The notes under the pieces are model-generated. The model saw only the letters and a program-made list of their open reading frames with translations. It had not been told where the DNA came from and did not search any database. A DNA stretch of 25,271 bases from JANNRR01 sp031401675 (GTDB lineage Bacteria > Pseudomonadota > Alphaproteobacteria > Rhodobacterales > Rhodobacteraceae), in contig JANNRR010000087.1 in assembly GCA_031401675.1 (NCBI GenBank), positions 1 to 25,271 of the forward strand, written 5' to 3'. The position numbers were made by a program, and so were the translations under genes. Below are positions 1 to 7,608 of this stretch, piece by piece. Within the stretch, counting starts at the first letter, position 1; every line of letters starts with the position of its first letter.

Positions 1-767
1 AACATCCCGACCTCGGCCAGCATTTGCAGACTGACCGGCCAGCCAAGGTGAAATATCCGCGACAACGCCTCGCGGTCCACCCGCCAGAAGTTGCGCAAGA
101 GCCGGTGCTGCGGAAATTTGCGCAAGGCATAGGCCAGCAATACCAGCGTCACCGCCCCGTCGGTCAGCAGCGACGAGATTGCCGCCCCGCGAATGCCCAG
201 CGCCGGCATCCCCATGTGCCCGAAGATCAGCACCCAGTTCAGCCAGGCATGCAGCACCAGCGCCGACAGGGTCACCACCATGATCGCCATGGTCTTGCCC
301 ATCGCCGACAGATACGAGCGCAACAGGTTGGTCAGAAGCGTGGCAAACACCGTATAGCCGACCAGCGCCAGATACTGGCCGCACAGTTCCGCCACCCGCG
401 GTTTCTGACCCATCGCCAGCAGGATCGGCTCGGCAAACAGATAGATCGGCGACACCAGCATGCCGTAGCCCAGCGTCAGCCAGATGCCCATGCGGGTCAG
501 GCGGCGCACCTGGGTTTCGTCGCCCTGCGCCATGGCGCTGGCAATCGGCGCGGCCAGCGCGGTGCCAAAGCCGGACCCGACGACAAAGAGCACGAACCAG
601 AAGGTGCCACCCAGCACCACCGCTGCCAGTTCCTCGATGCCGAACCAGCCCAGCATCACGGTATCGGTCATGTGCAGGAACAGGCTGGCCAGATGGCTGC
701 CGACCAGCGGCAGACCCAAGGTCAGCAACGCGCGCGCGTGCCCTGCATATGTTGCCCTGTTCGCCAT
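1..767 (-). CDS. MATE family multidrug/cation efflux transporter, N-terminal part
   Basis: The frame reads from an ATG at 767 down through the window edge, so only the first ~255 residues are present and the C-terminal half is outside. It is strongly hydrophobic, with several membrane helices. It opens with the MATE-type sequence LGLPLVGSHLASLFLHMTDT, followed by MLGWFGIEELAA and the GSGFGTALAAPIASAMAQGD region, which matches the family's N-terminal lobe. MATE proteins are Na+ or H+ antiporters exporting cationic drugs across the inner membrane. The gene lies 51 bp downstream of the Ni/Co transporter on the same strand, so it may be the last gene of that operon. No strong ribosome binding site is visible upstream of the ATG. 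Substrate cannot be inferred. Family call is secure. Confidence 0.9.
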   Translation of the reverse strand, partial: MANRATYAGHARALLTLGLPLVGSHLASLFLHMTDTVMLGWFGIEELAAVVLGGTFWFVLFVVGSGFGTALAAPIASAMAQGDETQVRRLTRMGIWLTLGYGMLVSPIYLFAEPILLAMGQKPRVAELCGQYLALVGYTVFATLLTNLLRSYLSAMGKTMAIMVVTLSALVLHAWLNWVLIFGHMGMPALGIRGAAISSLLTDGAVTLVLLAYALRKFPQHRLLRNFWRVDREALSRIFHLGWPVSLQMLAEVGM

Positions 768-818
768 GTCGCCGCCATACCGCAATCCGGCAAGACCGGC
801 AAGCGGTGCACAAACCGC

Positions 819-1835
819 CTATAGGAACGGCGCCAGCAGCTGCAACGACGCCAGAACGACGACGGACCCGGCCAGAAGTTCAAGCACCGGCACGACGGCG
901 CGCACGACACCAAAGCGGCTGCCGGTTTCCAGAGCGCCCTGGCGGGCAAGGACGGCCAGTACCGCCACCATCACCGTGACGCTGGCGGTGCCCAGCGCCA
1001 TGACATAGGTGCCGGCGATGCCGGCGCCGGAAATACCCATACGCCAGGTGATGATCAGCAGAAACAACGCCCCGGAACAGGGCCGGATCGCCACCGATGC
1101 CACCAGCACCACAGCGTCGCGCCAGGTTTTCAACCCGGCGACCTGATCGGCTGTCGGGCCGTGGCTGTGGCCGCAATCCGGGCCGTGATTTTGGGTGGGG
1201 AGACTGTCACCAGTGTGAGCGTGGCCGGTGTGGTCGTGGCCGGTTTGGTCATGCCCGATCTGATCATGGCCGACTTGATCGTGGTCGCCGTGCCCGTTCT
1301 GGACCTGCCCCGGCGAGACTCGCCAAAGCCCGCGCACCCCGCGCCAGACCAGCCACAGTCCGATCAGCCCGATGGCGGCGTATCTGAGCGGCGCCATCAT
1401 CCGTTCGGCGGCCCCGACCATCTGGTCGCGCGTCCACTGAAACAGCGACACGCCGGCATAGACCATGGCCACGGCGGTGGTCGCCTGTGCCAGACTTGAA
1501 AGGACCGCGATGACGATCAGCGGGCGCAGGCGCACCGACGACCCCATGCCGTAGCCGCCGATCAGCACCTTGCCGTGCCCCGGCCCGGCGGCATGAAAGA
1601 AGCCGTAGCCGAAGGCCAGCGCCAGCAACCCGGCCAGAGCCCCGGCCTGCCCCGCCTTCAACTGGCGCAGATAACCGGCCATGTTGTTCTGAAACGCCCG
1701 CTGCGCCTCTGCCGCCTGCAACGCCAGCGTATCGAGCCCGCCGGTTCCCCACAACAGGGCCAGCCCGGCGGCAAGCACGGCAACGGCCAGCATCACGAGC
1801 GCACTGCGCGCCGGTGCTGCGCGCGACCGGATCAT
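819..1835 (-). CDS. NiCoT/RcnA-like nickel-cobalt transporter with a histidine-rich loop
   Basis: A 338-residue inner-membrane protein. It carries the NiCoT/RcnA signatures HAAGPGHGK (first third) and RPCSGAL (second half), which line the metal path. Between them is a cytoplasmic or periplasmic loop with 11 histidines arranged as a five-residue repeat GHDQ(V/I/T), encoded around 1160-1300, a likely metal-binding stretch. The start was set at 1835 because its ATGA overlaps the stop of the DUF1007 gene (TGA at 1834-1832), the usual sign of translational coupling; a start 15 bp upstream at 1850 is also open. DUF1007 next to this family recurs in proteobacteria and suggests that the two act together on divalent metal. 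Whether it imports or exports Ni/Co cannot be decided from sequence; the His-rich loop is closer to RcnA-type exporters. Confidence 0.88.
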   Translation of the reverse strand: MIRSRAAPARSALVMLAVAVLAAGLALLWGTGGLDTLALQAAEAQRAFQNNMAGYLRQLKAGQAGALAGLLALAFGYGFFHAAGPGHGKVLIGGYGMGSSVRLRPLIVIAVLSSLAQATTAVAMVYAGVSLFQWTRDQMVGAAERMMAPLRYAAIGLIGLWLVWRGVRGLWRVSPGQVQNGHGDHDQVGHDQIGHDQTGHDHTGHAHTGDSLPTQNHGPDCGHSHGPTADQVAGLKTWRDAVVLVASVAIRPCSGALFLLIITWRMGISGAGIAGTYVMALGTASVTVMVAVLAVLARQGALETGSRFGVVRAVVPVLELLAGSVVVLASLQLLAPFL

Positions 1836-2503
1836 GCGGGCGGATCGCATGTCAGGCGCACCTCCTCGGCCAGCGACGCACCGATTGCGGGAATGCTGTC
1901 CAGCCCCAGATCATCCAGCGTTTCCACCGCGTTCAGTTCGGCCAGCGCCGCCTTCAGTTCATCGGACGCAGCAGTGGCTTGCGGCACGAATATCGCGGCC
2001 GTGCAGTCGGCGCGACCCTCGATCTTCGGCTCTATGGTGATGGAATAGGCGGTGTAATAGGTCGGGTCATAGACCTGCAGGATCACCGGATCGCTGCCGA
2101 CCTCGATCCGCGGCGTAAAGGCACGCAGGTGGGTGGTAACAATGCGTCCGTTCTGAAAACGGGCGGCGTGTTCCATGGGACCAGTCAACGCGAGGGCCTG
2201 GGCATTCTGCAGGGCATAGAGGTCCCCGGCAAAACCCGCCTGCCATTTCATGTCGAACCCGTCCAGCCGGGCCGCCTCCGCCGCCGTCAACGTGCCATCG
2301 GCATCCGGGTCCAGCCCCATGTCTTCCAGGATAAGCAGCGAATAGAACGCATCGTAGATCCAGACCGTGCGCACAGCGGCCAATCGGCCCTGATCGTCAA
2401 AGATCAACTGATGGCCGGTGTCGATGAAGATATGCGGGTGCGCCTCGGCAAAAGGGGCCGACAGGACAAACGATAACAGGGCAAGAGCCGTCGGCCTGAT
2501 CAT
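1832..2503 (-). CDS. DUF1007 family periplasmic protein
   Basis: A 223-residue protein with a clear Sec signal peptide (MIRPTALALLSFVLSAPFAEA) followed directly by HPHIFID, the hallmark opening of DUF1007 after cleavage. That His-x-His at the mature N-terminus could bind metal. An acidic DPDADGTLTAAEA stretch resembles an EF-hand-like loop. The start at 2503 was chosen because it begins the signal peptide; a longer frame to 2539 adds 12 residues unlike a signal sequence. The family is uncharacterised and frequently neighbours NiCoT transporters, as here, where the stop overlaps the transporter start. A role as periplasmic metal-delivery partner is inference. The gene is divergent from the GST at 2612, with about 108 bp between the starts. 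Confidence 0.88.
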   Translation of the reverse strand: MIRPTALALLSFVLSAPFAEAHPHIFIDTGHQLIFDDQGRLAAVRTVWIYDAFYSLLILEDMGLDPDADGTLTAAEAARLDGFDMKWQAGFAGDLYALQNAQALALTGPMEHAARFQNGRIVTTHLRAFTPRIEVGSDPVILQVYDPTYYTAYSITIEPKIEGRADCTAAIFVPQATAASDELKAALAELNAVETLDDLGLDSIPAIGASLAEEVRLTCDPPA

Positions 2504-2611
2504 GCGCCAAGTGTTAGCGCCGTGCGCAGGCCGGAGCAAGTTCTGCAGGCTTCCACGACCGGCCCGGCTCGGCTATTGCTTGCCGAAACTGTTGATGCCA
2601 GGAGGCAGACC

Positions 2612-3271
2612 ATGCTGACGCTGTACGGAGTCCACCGCAGCCGTGCGACCCGGAATCTCTGGTTGCTGGGCGAACTGGGCATACCCTTCGCCCAGGTGCC
2701 GGTGATCCAGGGCTACCGGCTGGCCGATGCCGGCGCAGCGGATGCGCCGATGAACACCACGTCGCCCGCGTTTCTGGCGATCAACCCGGCAGGTCAGGTG
2801 CCCTGTATCGTCGATGACGGGCTGATGCTGACGGAATCGCTGGCGATAAACCTGTATCTTGCCAAGAAGCACGGCGGGCCGCTGGCTGCGGTCAACCCCG
2901 GCGAAGAGGCGCAAATGATCCAGTGGGCGCTGTTCGGTGCAACCGGGATCGAGATTGCCGCGCTCGATATCTATTATCCCTATGCCGACGGTTCGGCGGA
3001 TACGCCCGATGGTGCCGCCCGGGTGGCGGCAGCCGCCAACAGGCTGGCCAGACCAATGGCAACGCTGAACGCCCACCTGACCGCGCACGGCCATATCGTC
3101 GGCGGCCGCTTCACCGTCGCCGACGTCAACATGGCCGAGATCGTGCGCTATGCCTCGGCGCACGCGCCGCTGATGGCAGCAAACCCGACGGTCAAGGCAT
3201 GGCTTGCGGCCTGCCAGGCCCGCCCGGCGTTCGCCGCGATGTGGGCCAAGCGGCTTGCCGAACCAGCCTGA
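2612..3271 (+). CDS. glutathione S-transferase family protein
   Basis: A 219-residue protein of typical cytosolic GST length. The N-terminal thioredoxin-like domain contains INPAGQVPCIVDDG and LTESLAINLYLA, the cis-proline (VP) and the glutathione gamma-glutamyl-binding ES pair of the fold. The all-helical C-terminal domain includes GGRFTVADVNMAEI, which matches the conserved N-capping box region. The ATG at 2612 is preceded by a good ribosome binding site (AGGAGGC at 2600-2606); an upstream in-frame ATG at 2522 would add 30 residues not belonging to the fold. It is expected to conjugate or reduce electrophiles with glutathione in the cytoplasm; the actual substrate is unknown. It is divergent from the DUF1007 operon and unrelated to the following toxin-antitoxin pair. 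Confidence 0.92.
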   Translation: MLTLYGVHRSRATRNLWLLGELGIPFAQVPVIQGYRLADAGAADAPMNTTSPAFLAINPAGQVPCIVDDGLMLTESLAINLYLAKKHGGPLAAVNPGEEAQMIQWALFGATGIEIAALDIYYPYADGSADTPDGAARVAAAANRLARPMATLNAHLTAHGHIVGGRFTVADVNMAEIVRYASAHAPLMAANPTVKAWLAACQARPAFAAMWAKRLAEPA

Positions 3272-3285
3272 GATAACGCACGGGC

Positions 3286-3313
3286 TTGCGTTTTGTGCAG
3301 TGAAGTGTATATT
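3286..3313 (+). promoter_or_regulatory. candidate sigma-70 promoter of the toxin-antitoxin operon
   Basis: TTGCGT (3286-3291) and TATATT (3308-3313) are separated by 16 bp and lie 31 bp upstream of the antitoxin ATG. The stretch 3280-3325 is visibly more AT-rich than its surroundings. GTGC (3296-3299) and GCAC (3319-3322) flank it as a short imperfect dyad that could serve the antitoxin as operator. This is pattern matching only. Confidence 0.35.
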
Positions 3314-3344
3314 GCATCGCACATTCCCACCGAAGGAGCCCGCC

Positions 3345-3593
3345 ATGACCCGCCTGCTGACGCCGCATATCGCCACTATGACCGAAATGCGCGAACCGCA
3401 TAAGGTGCTGGAACGTTCGGGCGGCAAACCGGTGGCGATCCTGAAGAATTCGGCGCTGGTCGGCTATTTCGTGCCCGAACAGGCTACCGGGATGGATCAG
3501 CATCGCGCCGTGACGATGGAAGAACTGAAGCTCATTCTGGAGCGGACAAGGGCAAGGTCGCAGCCCGTTCTTGACTATCTGAAAGACAAGTGA
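3345..3593 (+). CDS. Phd/prevent-host-death-like antitoxin
   Basis: An 82-residue protein with the Phd/YefM-like fold signature: a short N-terminal strand, then MREPHKVLERSGGKPVAILK and a YFVPE strand, followed by a charged C-terminal tail (MEELKLILERTRARSQPVLDYLKDK region) of the kind that wraps the toxin. The ATG at 3345 has an AAGGAG ribosome binding site at 3332-3337, while a longer open frame to 3204 lies within the GST gene and is ignored. The stop is 4 bp before the start of the Doc-like toxin, the standard antitoxin-first order. In this family the N-terminal dimer binds the operon's own operator and is conditionally cooperative with toxin. Antitoxin identity rests mainly on the neighbour and the motif. 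Confidence 0.85.
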   Translation: MTRLLTPHIATMTEMREPHKVLERSGGKPVAILKNSALVGYFVPEQATGMDQHRAVTMEELKLILERTRARSQPVLDYLKDK

Positions 3594-3597
3594 CGCG

Positions 3598-3972
3598 ATG
3601 CAGCATCTTTCCCGCGATGTCGTCATGGCGATCCATGACGAGGTGTTGAACATTGGCGAACTCCCGGGCCTTGCGCTTGACAAATCGCTGGAGGGGGCAC
3701 TGGCGCGGGTGGAGAACCGGCTGGCCTATGGCCTGATCGGCGACGTGTACGATCTTGCCGCCTGTTATGCGATGGCCATCGCCACCGGTCACTGCTTCAA
3801 CGATGGCAACAAACGCACGGCCTATCGTTCGATGGAAGTGTGCCTGGAGGCCAACGGGATTGCCCCGGACTGGAACACCGAGGAAGTCGGCCAGATCATC
3901 ATCCGCGTTGCGCAAGGGCTGATGGATGAAGGCGCGCTGGCGGACTGGTTGCGCGAGCGCGTCACCGGGTAA
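3598..3972 (+). CDS. doc: Doc-type toxin (Fic/Doc family, death-on-curing)
   Basis: A 124-residue protein, the usual Doc length. It contains the Fic/Doc active-site motif HCFNDGNKRTA at residues 65-75 (His65, Phe67, Asp69, Asn71, Lys72, Arg73), followed by a helix AYRSMEVCLEANG typical of Doc. In P1 Doc this motif phosphorylates EF-Tu and stops translation; here the Doc form of the motif, with a Lys after the second Asn (GNKR), suggests the kinase-type rather than AMPylating-type enzyme. All motif residues are present, so the toxin looks intact. It starts 4 bp after the antitoxin stop with no room for a separate promoter. The downstream parE gene is a housekeeping gene with its own start and is not part of the system. 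Confidence 0.92.
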   Translation: MQHLSRDVVMAIHDEVLNIGELPGLALDKSLEGALARVENRLAYGLIGDVYDLAACYAMAIATGHCFNDGNKRTAYRSMEVCLEANGIAPDWNTEEVGQIIIRVAQGLMDEGALADWLRERVTG

Positions 3973-4075
3973 CGCTGCCGGGGGCGTCCGCTTCAGGCCG
4001 CCACCCTCAACATCTTGTCCCCAACCCCCGCGAAATGCGCTACTGCTGCCGCAAAGACCAACAAGAATCGAGCAC

Positions 4076-6046
4076 ATGATGGCCCCAAGTTCCCCTGGTG
4101 ACCTCCTTTCCCGCGCGGCGGACGCCTATGACGCCCATTCCATCGAGGTGCTGGAGGGGCTGGAGCCGGTGCGCAAACGCCCGGGCATGTATATCGGCGG
4201 CACCGACGAGCGGGCGCTGCATCATCTGGTCGCCGAAGTGCTGGACAATTCGATGGACGAAGCGGTGGCCGGCCACGCCACCCGCATCGACGTCGAGGTG
4301 CACGAGGACCATTCCGTAACCGTCCGCGACAACGGCCGCGGCATTCCGATCGATCCGCACCCGAAGTTCCCCGACAAATCGGCGCTGGAGGTGATCCTGT
4401 GCACGCTGCATTCGGGCGGCAAGTTCTCGGGCAAGGTTTACCAGACCTCGGGCGGCCTGCACGGTGTCGGCGCTTCGGTCGTCAACGCGCTCAGCGATCA
4501 TCTGCGGGTCGAGGTGGCGCGGAACCGCGAGTTGTATGCCCAGGAGTTTTCACGCGGGACGCCGCTCGGGCCGCTGCAAAAGGTCGGCCCCGCCCCGAAC
4601 CGCCGTGGCACCCAGTTCACCTTTCACGCCGATGCGCAGATTTTCGGCCACCACCGCTTCAAGCCGGCGCGGATCATGCGCATGGTGCGGTCCAAGGCCT
4701 ATCTGTTCAGCGGCGTCGAGATTCGCTGGAAGACTGCGATTGCCGATGGCGACACCCCGGCCGAGGCCACCTTTCATTTTCCGGGCGGACTGGCCGATTA
4801 TCTGAAGGAACGGCTTGACGGCTCGGTGACCTATGCCGAGCGGCCCTTTGCCGGCAAGGTCAGCTTTGCCGAGAAATTCAATGTGCCGGGCTACGTCGAA
4901 TGGGCGATCAACTGGACGCCGGCGATGGACGGTTTCATCGGCAGCTATTGCAATACCGTGCCGACCCCCGAAGGCGGCACCCACGAGGCCGGGTTCTGGG
5001 CCGCCGTGCTGAAAGGCATCCGCGCCTACGGCGAACGGGTCAAGAACCGCAAGGCCGAACAGATCAGCCGCGACGACATCGCGCTGGGCGGCTGCGCCCT
5101 GGTCTCCTGTTTCATCTCCGAGCCCGAGTTCGTCGGCCAGACCAAGGACCGGCTGGCCACCGCCGAGGCGGCGCGCCTGGTCGAAGGCGCGGTCCGCGAT
5201 CATTTCGACAACTGGCTGGCGGCGGACACAAGGGCGGCGGGCGCGATCCTCGACTATCTGGTGCTTCGGGCCGAGGAACGGCTGGCCCGCCGGGCGGAAA
5301 AGGAAACCGCCCGCAAGACCGCCACCAAGAAGCTGCGGCTGCCGGGCAAGCTGGTGGATTGTTCAGCCACGTCGCGCGAGGGGACGGAGTTGTTCATCGT
5401 CGAAGGCGATTCTGCCGGTGGCAGCGCCAAGATGGCGCGGGAACGCAAGACCCAGGCGCTGCTGCCGTTGCGCGGCAAGATCCTGAACGTGCTTGGGGCG
5501 GCATCGGCCAAGATGGGGCAGAACTCGGAAATATCCGATCTGTGTCAGGCACTTGGCGTCAGCATGGGGTCGCGGTTCAACATCGAGGATCTGCGCTATG
5601 AAAAGGTCATCATCATGACCGACGCCGACGTCGACGGCGCCCATATCGCGGCGCTGCTGATGACGTTCTTTTTCACCCAGATGCGCCCGATGATCGACCG
5701 CGGGCATCTGTATCTGGCCTGCCCGCCGTTGTACCGGCTGACGCAGGGGGCAAGGCGGCTTTATGTGGCGGATGATGCCGAGAAGGCAGCCTGGCTTGCG
5801 AAAGGTCTGGGCGGCAAGGGCAAGATCGAGGTGCAGCGCTTCAAGGGCCTGGGCGAGATGGACGCCAAGGATCTGAAGGACACCACAATGAACCCGTTGA
5901 CCCGGAAACTGATCCGGGTGTCGATCGATGAGGATGAGCCGGGCGAGACCGGCGATCTGGTGGAACGGCTGATGGGCAAGAAGCCGGAGCTGCGGTTCCA
6001 GTATATTCAGGAAAACGCGCGGTTTGTGGAGGAGCTGGATGTTTGA
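4076..6046 (+). CDS. parE: DNA topoisomerase IV subunit B
   Basis: A 656-residue type IIA topoisomerase ATPase subunit. The GHKL ATPase domain shows EVLDNSMDEA (catalytic Glu54, Mg-binding Asn58), DNGRGIP (85-91) and GGLHGVG (126-132). QTK is present in the transducer domain (FVGQTKDRL). The TOPRIM domain has EGDSAGGS from residue 443 and DADVDG from residue 516. The length and the C-terminal FKGLGEMDAKDLKDTTMNP without a long GyrB insert fit ParE rather than GyrB. With ParC it decatenates daughter chromosomes. Two adjacent ATGs occur at 4076 and 4079; both fit, and the first is used. An open frame upstream to 3926 overlaps doc and is not expected to be translated. The ribosome binding site is weak. 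Confidence 0.95.
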   Translation: MMAPSSPGDLLSRAADAYDAHSIEVLEGLEPVRKRPGMYIGGTDERALHHLVAEVLDNSMDEAVAGHATRIDVEVHEDHSVTVRDNGRGIPIDPHPKFPDKSALEVILCTLHSGGKFSGKVYQTSGGLHGVGASVVNALSDHLRVEVARNRELYAQEFSRGTPLGPLQKVGPAPNRRGTQFTFHADAQIFGHHRFKPARIMRMVRSKAYLFSGVEIRWKTAIADGDTPAEATFHFPGGLADYLKERLDGSVTYAERPFAGKVSFAEKFNVPGYVEWAINWTPAMDGFIGSYCNTVPTPEGGTHEAGFWAAVLKGIRAYGERVKNRKAEQISRDDIALGGCALVSCFISEPEFVGQTKDRLATAEAARLVEGAVRDHFDNWLAADTRAAGAILDYLVLRAEERLARRAEKETARKTATKKLRLPGKLVDCSATSREGTELFIVEGDSAGGSAKMARERKTQALLPLRGKILNVLGAASAKMGQNSEISDLCQALGVSMGSRFNIEDLRYEKVIIMTDADVDGAHIAALLMTFFFTQMRPMIDRGHLYLACPPLYRLTQGARRLYVADDAEKAAWLAKGLGGKGKIEVQRFKGLGEMDAKDLKDTTMNPLTRKLIRVSIDEDEPGETGDLVERLMGKKPELRFQYIQENARFVEELDV

Positions 6047-6503
6047 GCGAGTGACGGGCGGGCCCCTCTCGCAGCAAGTTACATCTTGGTTGAACCGACG
6101 CGACGAAATCCGGCAGTCTAAAGTCACGCCGCGACAAGCTGTCCAATGGGTTCAGTGACGAGCAGCAAGCCGTAGGTCGCGTACCCATCCGTCGCCGGAT
6201 CAAGGCGAGTGGCAAATTCGCCTCGGCACAGAGCCCATGTCCCTAGAGCGAAGGACAATTGGCAGGCCGGGGGATATCTGCAAGTTGTCTTGGACCACCT
6301 GCCCGCTCACCTCCAGAGCGCGATCACGGCCTCGACTGTGTCGCCGGCTTCGGCCCGGCCCTGGTAGCCAGTGAGGTTGTCGATGGATGCATCGCCCATC
6401 TAGCGCGGCAGTTTGCCAAACTGGGCCGCGCGGCCGCCCGAGGCGCAACAGAGTATCATCGGGCGATCCTTGCGCATTTTTCTAATGGGAAGTGTGTGAC
6501 GGG
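6047..6503. other. gene-poor stretch with a decayed minus-strand frame
   Basis: No intact gene is recognised between parE and the DUF924 gene. On the minus strand one frame runs from an ATG at 6459 to a TGA at 6126-6124, interrupted by TAG at 6402-6400 and TGA at 6309-6307; if read through it would give 111 residues with plausible amino-acid composition (for example GDASIDNLTGYQGR and ATYGLLLVTEPIGQLVAA). I do not recognise the family, and such frames arise by chance in GC-rich DNA. A 13-bp word AGCAAGCCGTAGG at 6164-6176 is shared with the repeat at 7295, suggesting a fragment of the same repeat. There is no obvious terminator after parE. Confidence 0.35.
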
Positions 6504-7160
6504 TCAGTTCGGGCCCTTGCCAAAGGCGCGGATTTCGGTCGTGTGCGGGAATTCGCCCCAGGCGATGTATTCCGCCTCAACGGTGGTCGACACCCGCCCG
6601 AGCGCGGCATTGCGGTGCGGAAAACGCCCGAAGGTCGCGATGACGGTGCGGTGCTTGACCGGTTGCTGCGCAGCCGAGAGGTAGAACGCGTGGAGGCGAG
6701 GGGGCGCATCCTCGGCGATCTGAAGGCCAAGCGCCACCGAAAGGTCGAGGTTGGCAATGTGTGCAGGGCATTCGCAATGCCCAAGTGGCAGCTTGAAGAC
6801 GGATTTCTGCCAGACATTGTCCAGCGCGTCGTAGTGGCCGTTGGACAGGCCTTTCTTGCAGAGGTCGAGGGCCCAGTCGTCCTGCGCATAGGCGAGTGCC
6901 GTGCCCGCCCAAACCGAGCGGGAGAATTGATCCAGAACGATGATCAGCGCGAGTCGGCCCGTCGGGGTGCTCGCCCAACTCTCCAGATCGCCTTTTGCAC
7001 CCTGATCTGCGAGGTAGGAATAGCGCTCGATAATAGCTTCATGCGCACCCCCGCGCATTCGCCACATCCAGTGTTCCGCATGGGCGACAGGTTCGGGATC
7101 AGGCCCGTCGGGGAACCAGAAGGCAAGGACATCGCTCGGCTTTGGGCTTTCGAAAGACAC
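6504..7160 (-). CDS. DUF924 family protein
   Basis: A 218-residue protein with the DUF924 landmarks: DVLAFWFPDG near the N-terminus, ALIIVLDQFSRSVWAGTALAYAQD in the middle, and GRFPHRNAALGRVST followed by EAEYI near the C-terminus. The start is a GTG at 7160, giving VSFESPKPSDVLAFW; it is preceded by a GGGGGAA ribosome binding site about 5 bp upstream, and the open frame further up (to 7319) does not look like the family. DUF924 proteins are all-helical, with a TPR-like fold, and have no established biochemical function. It stands alone on the minus strand between two gene-poor stretches containing repeat and pseudogene sequence, so context gives no clue to its role. Confidence 0.88.
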   Translation of the reverse strand: MSFESPKPSDVLAFWFPDGPDPEPVAHAEHWMWRMRGGAHEAIIERYSYLADQGAKGDLESWASTPTGRLALIIVLDQFSRSVWAGTALAYAQDDWALDLCKKGLSNGHYDALDNVWQKSVFKLPLGHCECPAHIANLDLSVALGLQIAEDAPPRLHAFYLSAAQQPVKHRTVIATFGRFPHRNAALGRVSTTVEAEYIAWGEFPHTTEIRAFGKGPN

Positions 7161-7294
7161 CGCAGTTCCCCCTGCCCACAATAGGAAAGCATACCACGTA
7201 TTCCGTGCCCTGTCTCTGGTCACAACGCCGACGGGCAAGGTTGCGCCATGGGCGGGTGCCGTGCTCTTGACGGGCCGGGACGAACCGGTGCGAT

Positions 7295-7363
7295 AGCAAG
7301 CCGTAGGCTGGGGTTCCACCCCACCGACCTCCCACCGCGGTGCGTGAAATCACGCAACCTAAC
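7295..7363. repeat. degenerate copy of a CGTAGGGTGCGTG-type double-hairpin repeat
   Basis: The stretch begins AGCAAGCCGTAGG, then forms two adjacent hairpins: TGGGGT-TCC-ACCCCA at 7309-7323 and TGCGTG-AAAT-CACGCA at 7341-7356, and ends ACCTAAC. Its architecture matches the better preserved element at 19710-19779: an outer GTAGG...CCTA pair enclosing two small hairpins containing GTGCGTG/CACGCAC. The outer arms are mismatched here, so it looks like an older copy. Repeats of this type are common between genes in Rhodobacterales; function unknown. Confidence 0.6.
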
Positions 7364-7401
7364 CCCGTTGACCCCTCATCTCTCCCAATCGTCCCCTTTG
7401 C

Positions 7402-7605
7402 ATGCGCCCAATTTGCGCCGTCCCCGAACTGATTTCCGACCTGAAGAAACACTGTCATCTCGGCCGCCCGCCTCTGCCACTGTCAAAGCGCGAGCGGCCG
7501 ATGACCGTCTAGCTTGACCCGGAAGTACCGGAGCGGCTGCGCGCCGACGCCAAGGGCTGGCAGACCCGAGCCGACGCGGCGTTGCTGCGGGTGCCGGGGC
7601 TTTAG
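7402..7605 (+). pseudogene. BrnA/CopG-like antitoxin remnant with an internal stop codon
   Basis: The frame from ATG at 7402 to TAG at 7603-7605 has 67 codons, with one TAG at codon 37 (7510-7512). Around the stop the translation reads KRERPMTV-stop-LDPEVPERLRADAKGWQTRADAAL, which closely resembles the C-terminal half of BrnA-type antitoxins (consensus of the form V-x-(I/L)-R-L-D-P-(D/E)-V ... GWQTRINAAL), where an Arg codon is expected at or near the TAG. The upstream part (GRPPLPLSKRER) also resembles the linker of such proteins. No BrnT toxin is visible upstream. A single nonsense change in an otherwise continuous frame suggests recent inactivation or a sequencing error. The family call rests on memory of the consensus. 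Confidence 0.6.
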
Positions 7606-7608
7606 CCA

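Noticed and set aside
4076..6046. parE as the toxin of a ParDE toxin-antitoxin system, given the adjacent Phd/Doc pair.
   Set aside because: It is a full GHKL-TOPRIM topoisomerase IV subunit; the ParE toxin is a small unrelated RelE-like protein that happens to share the name.
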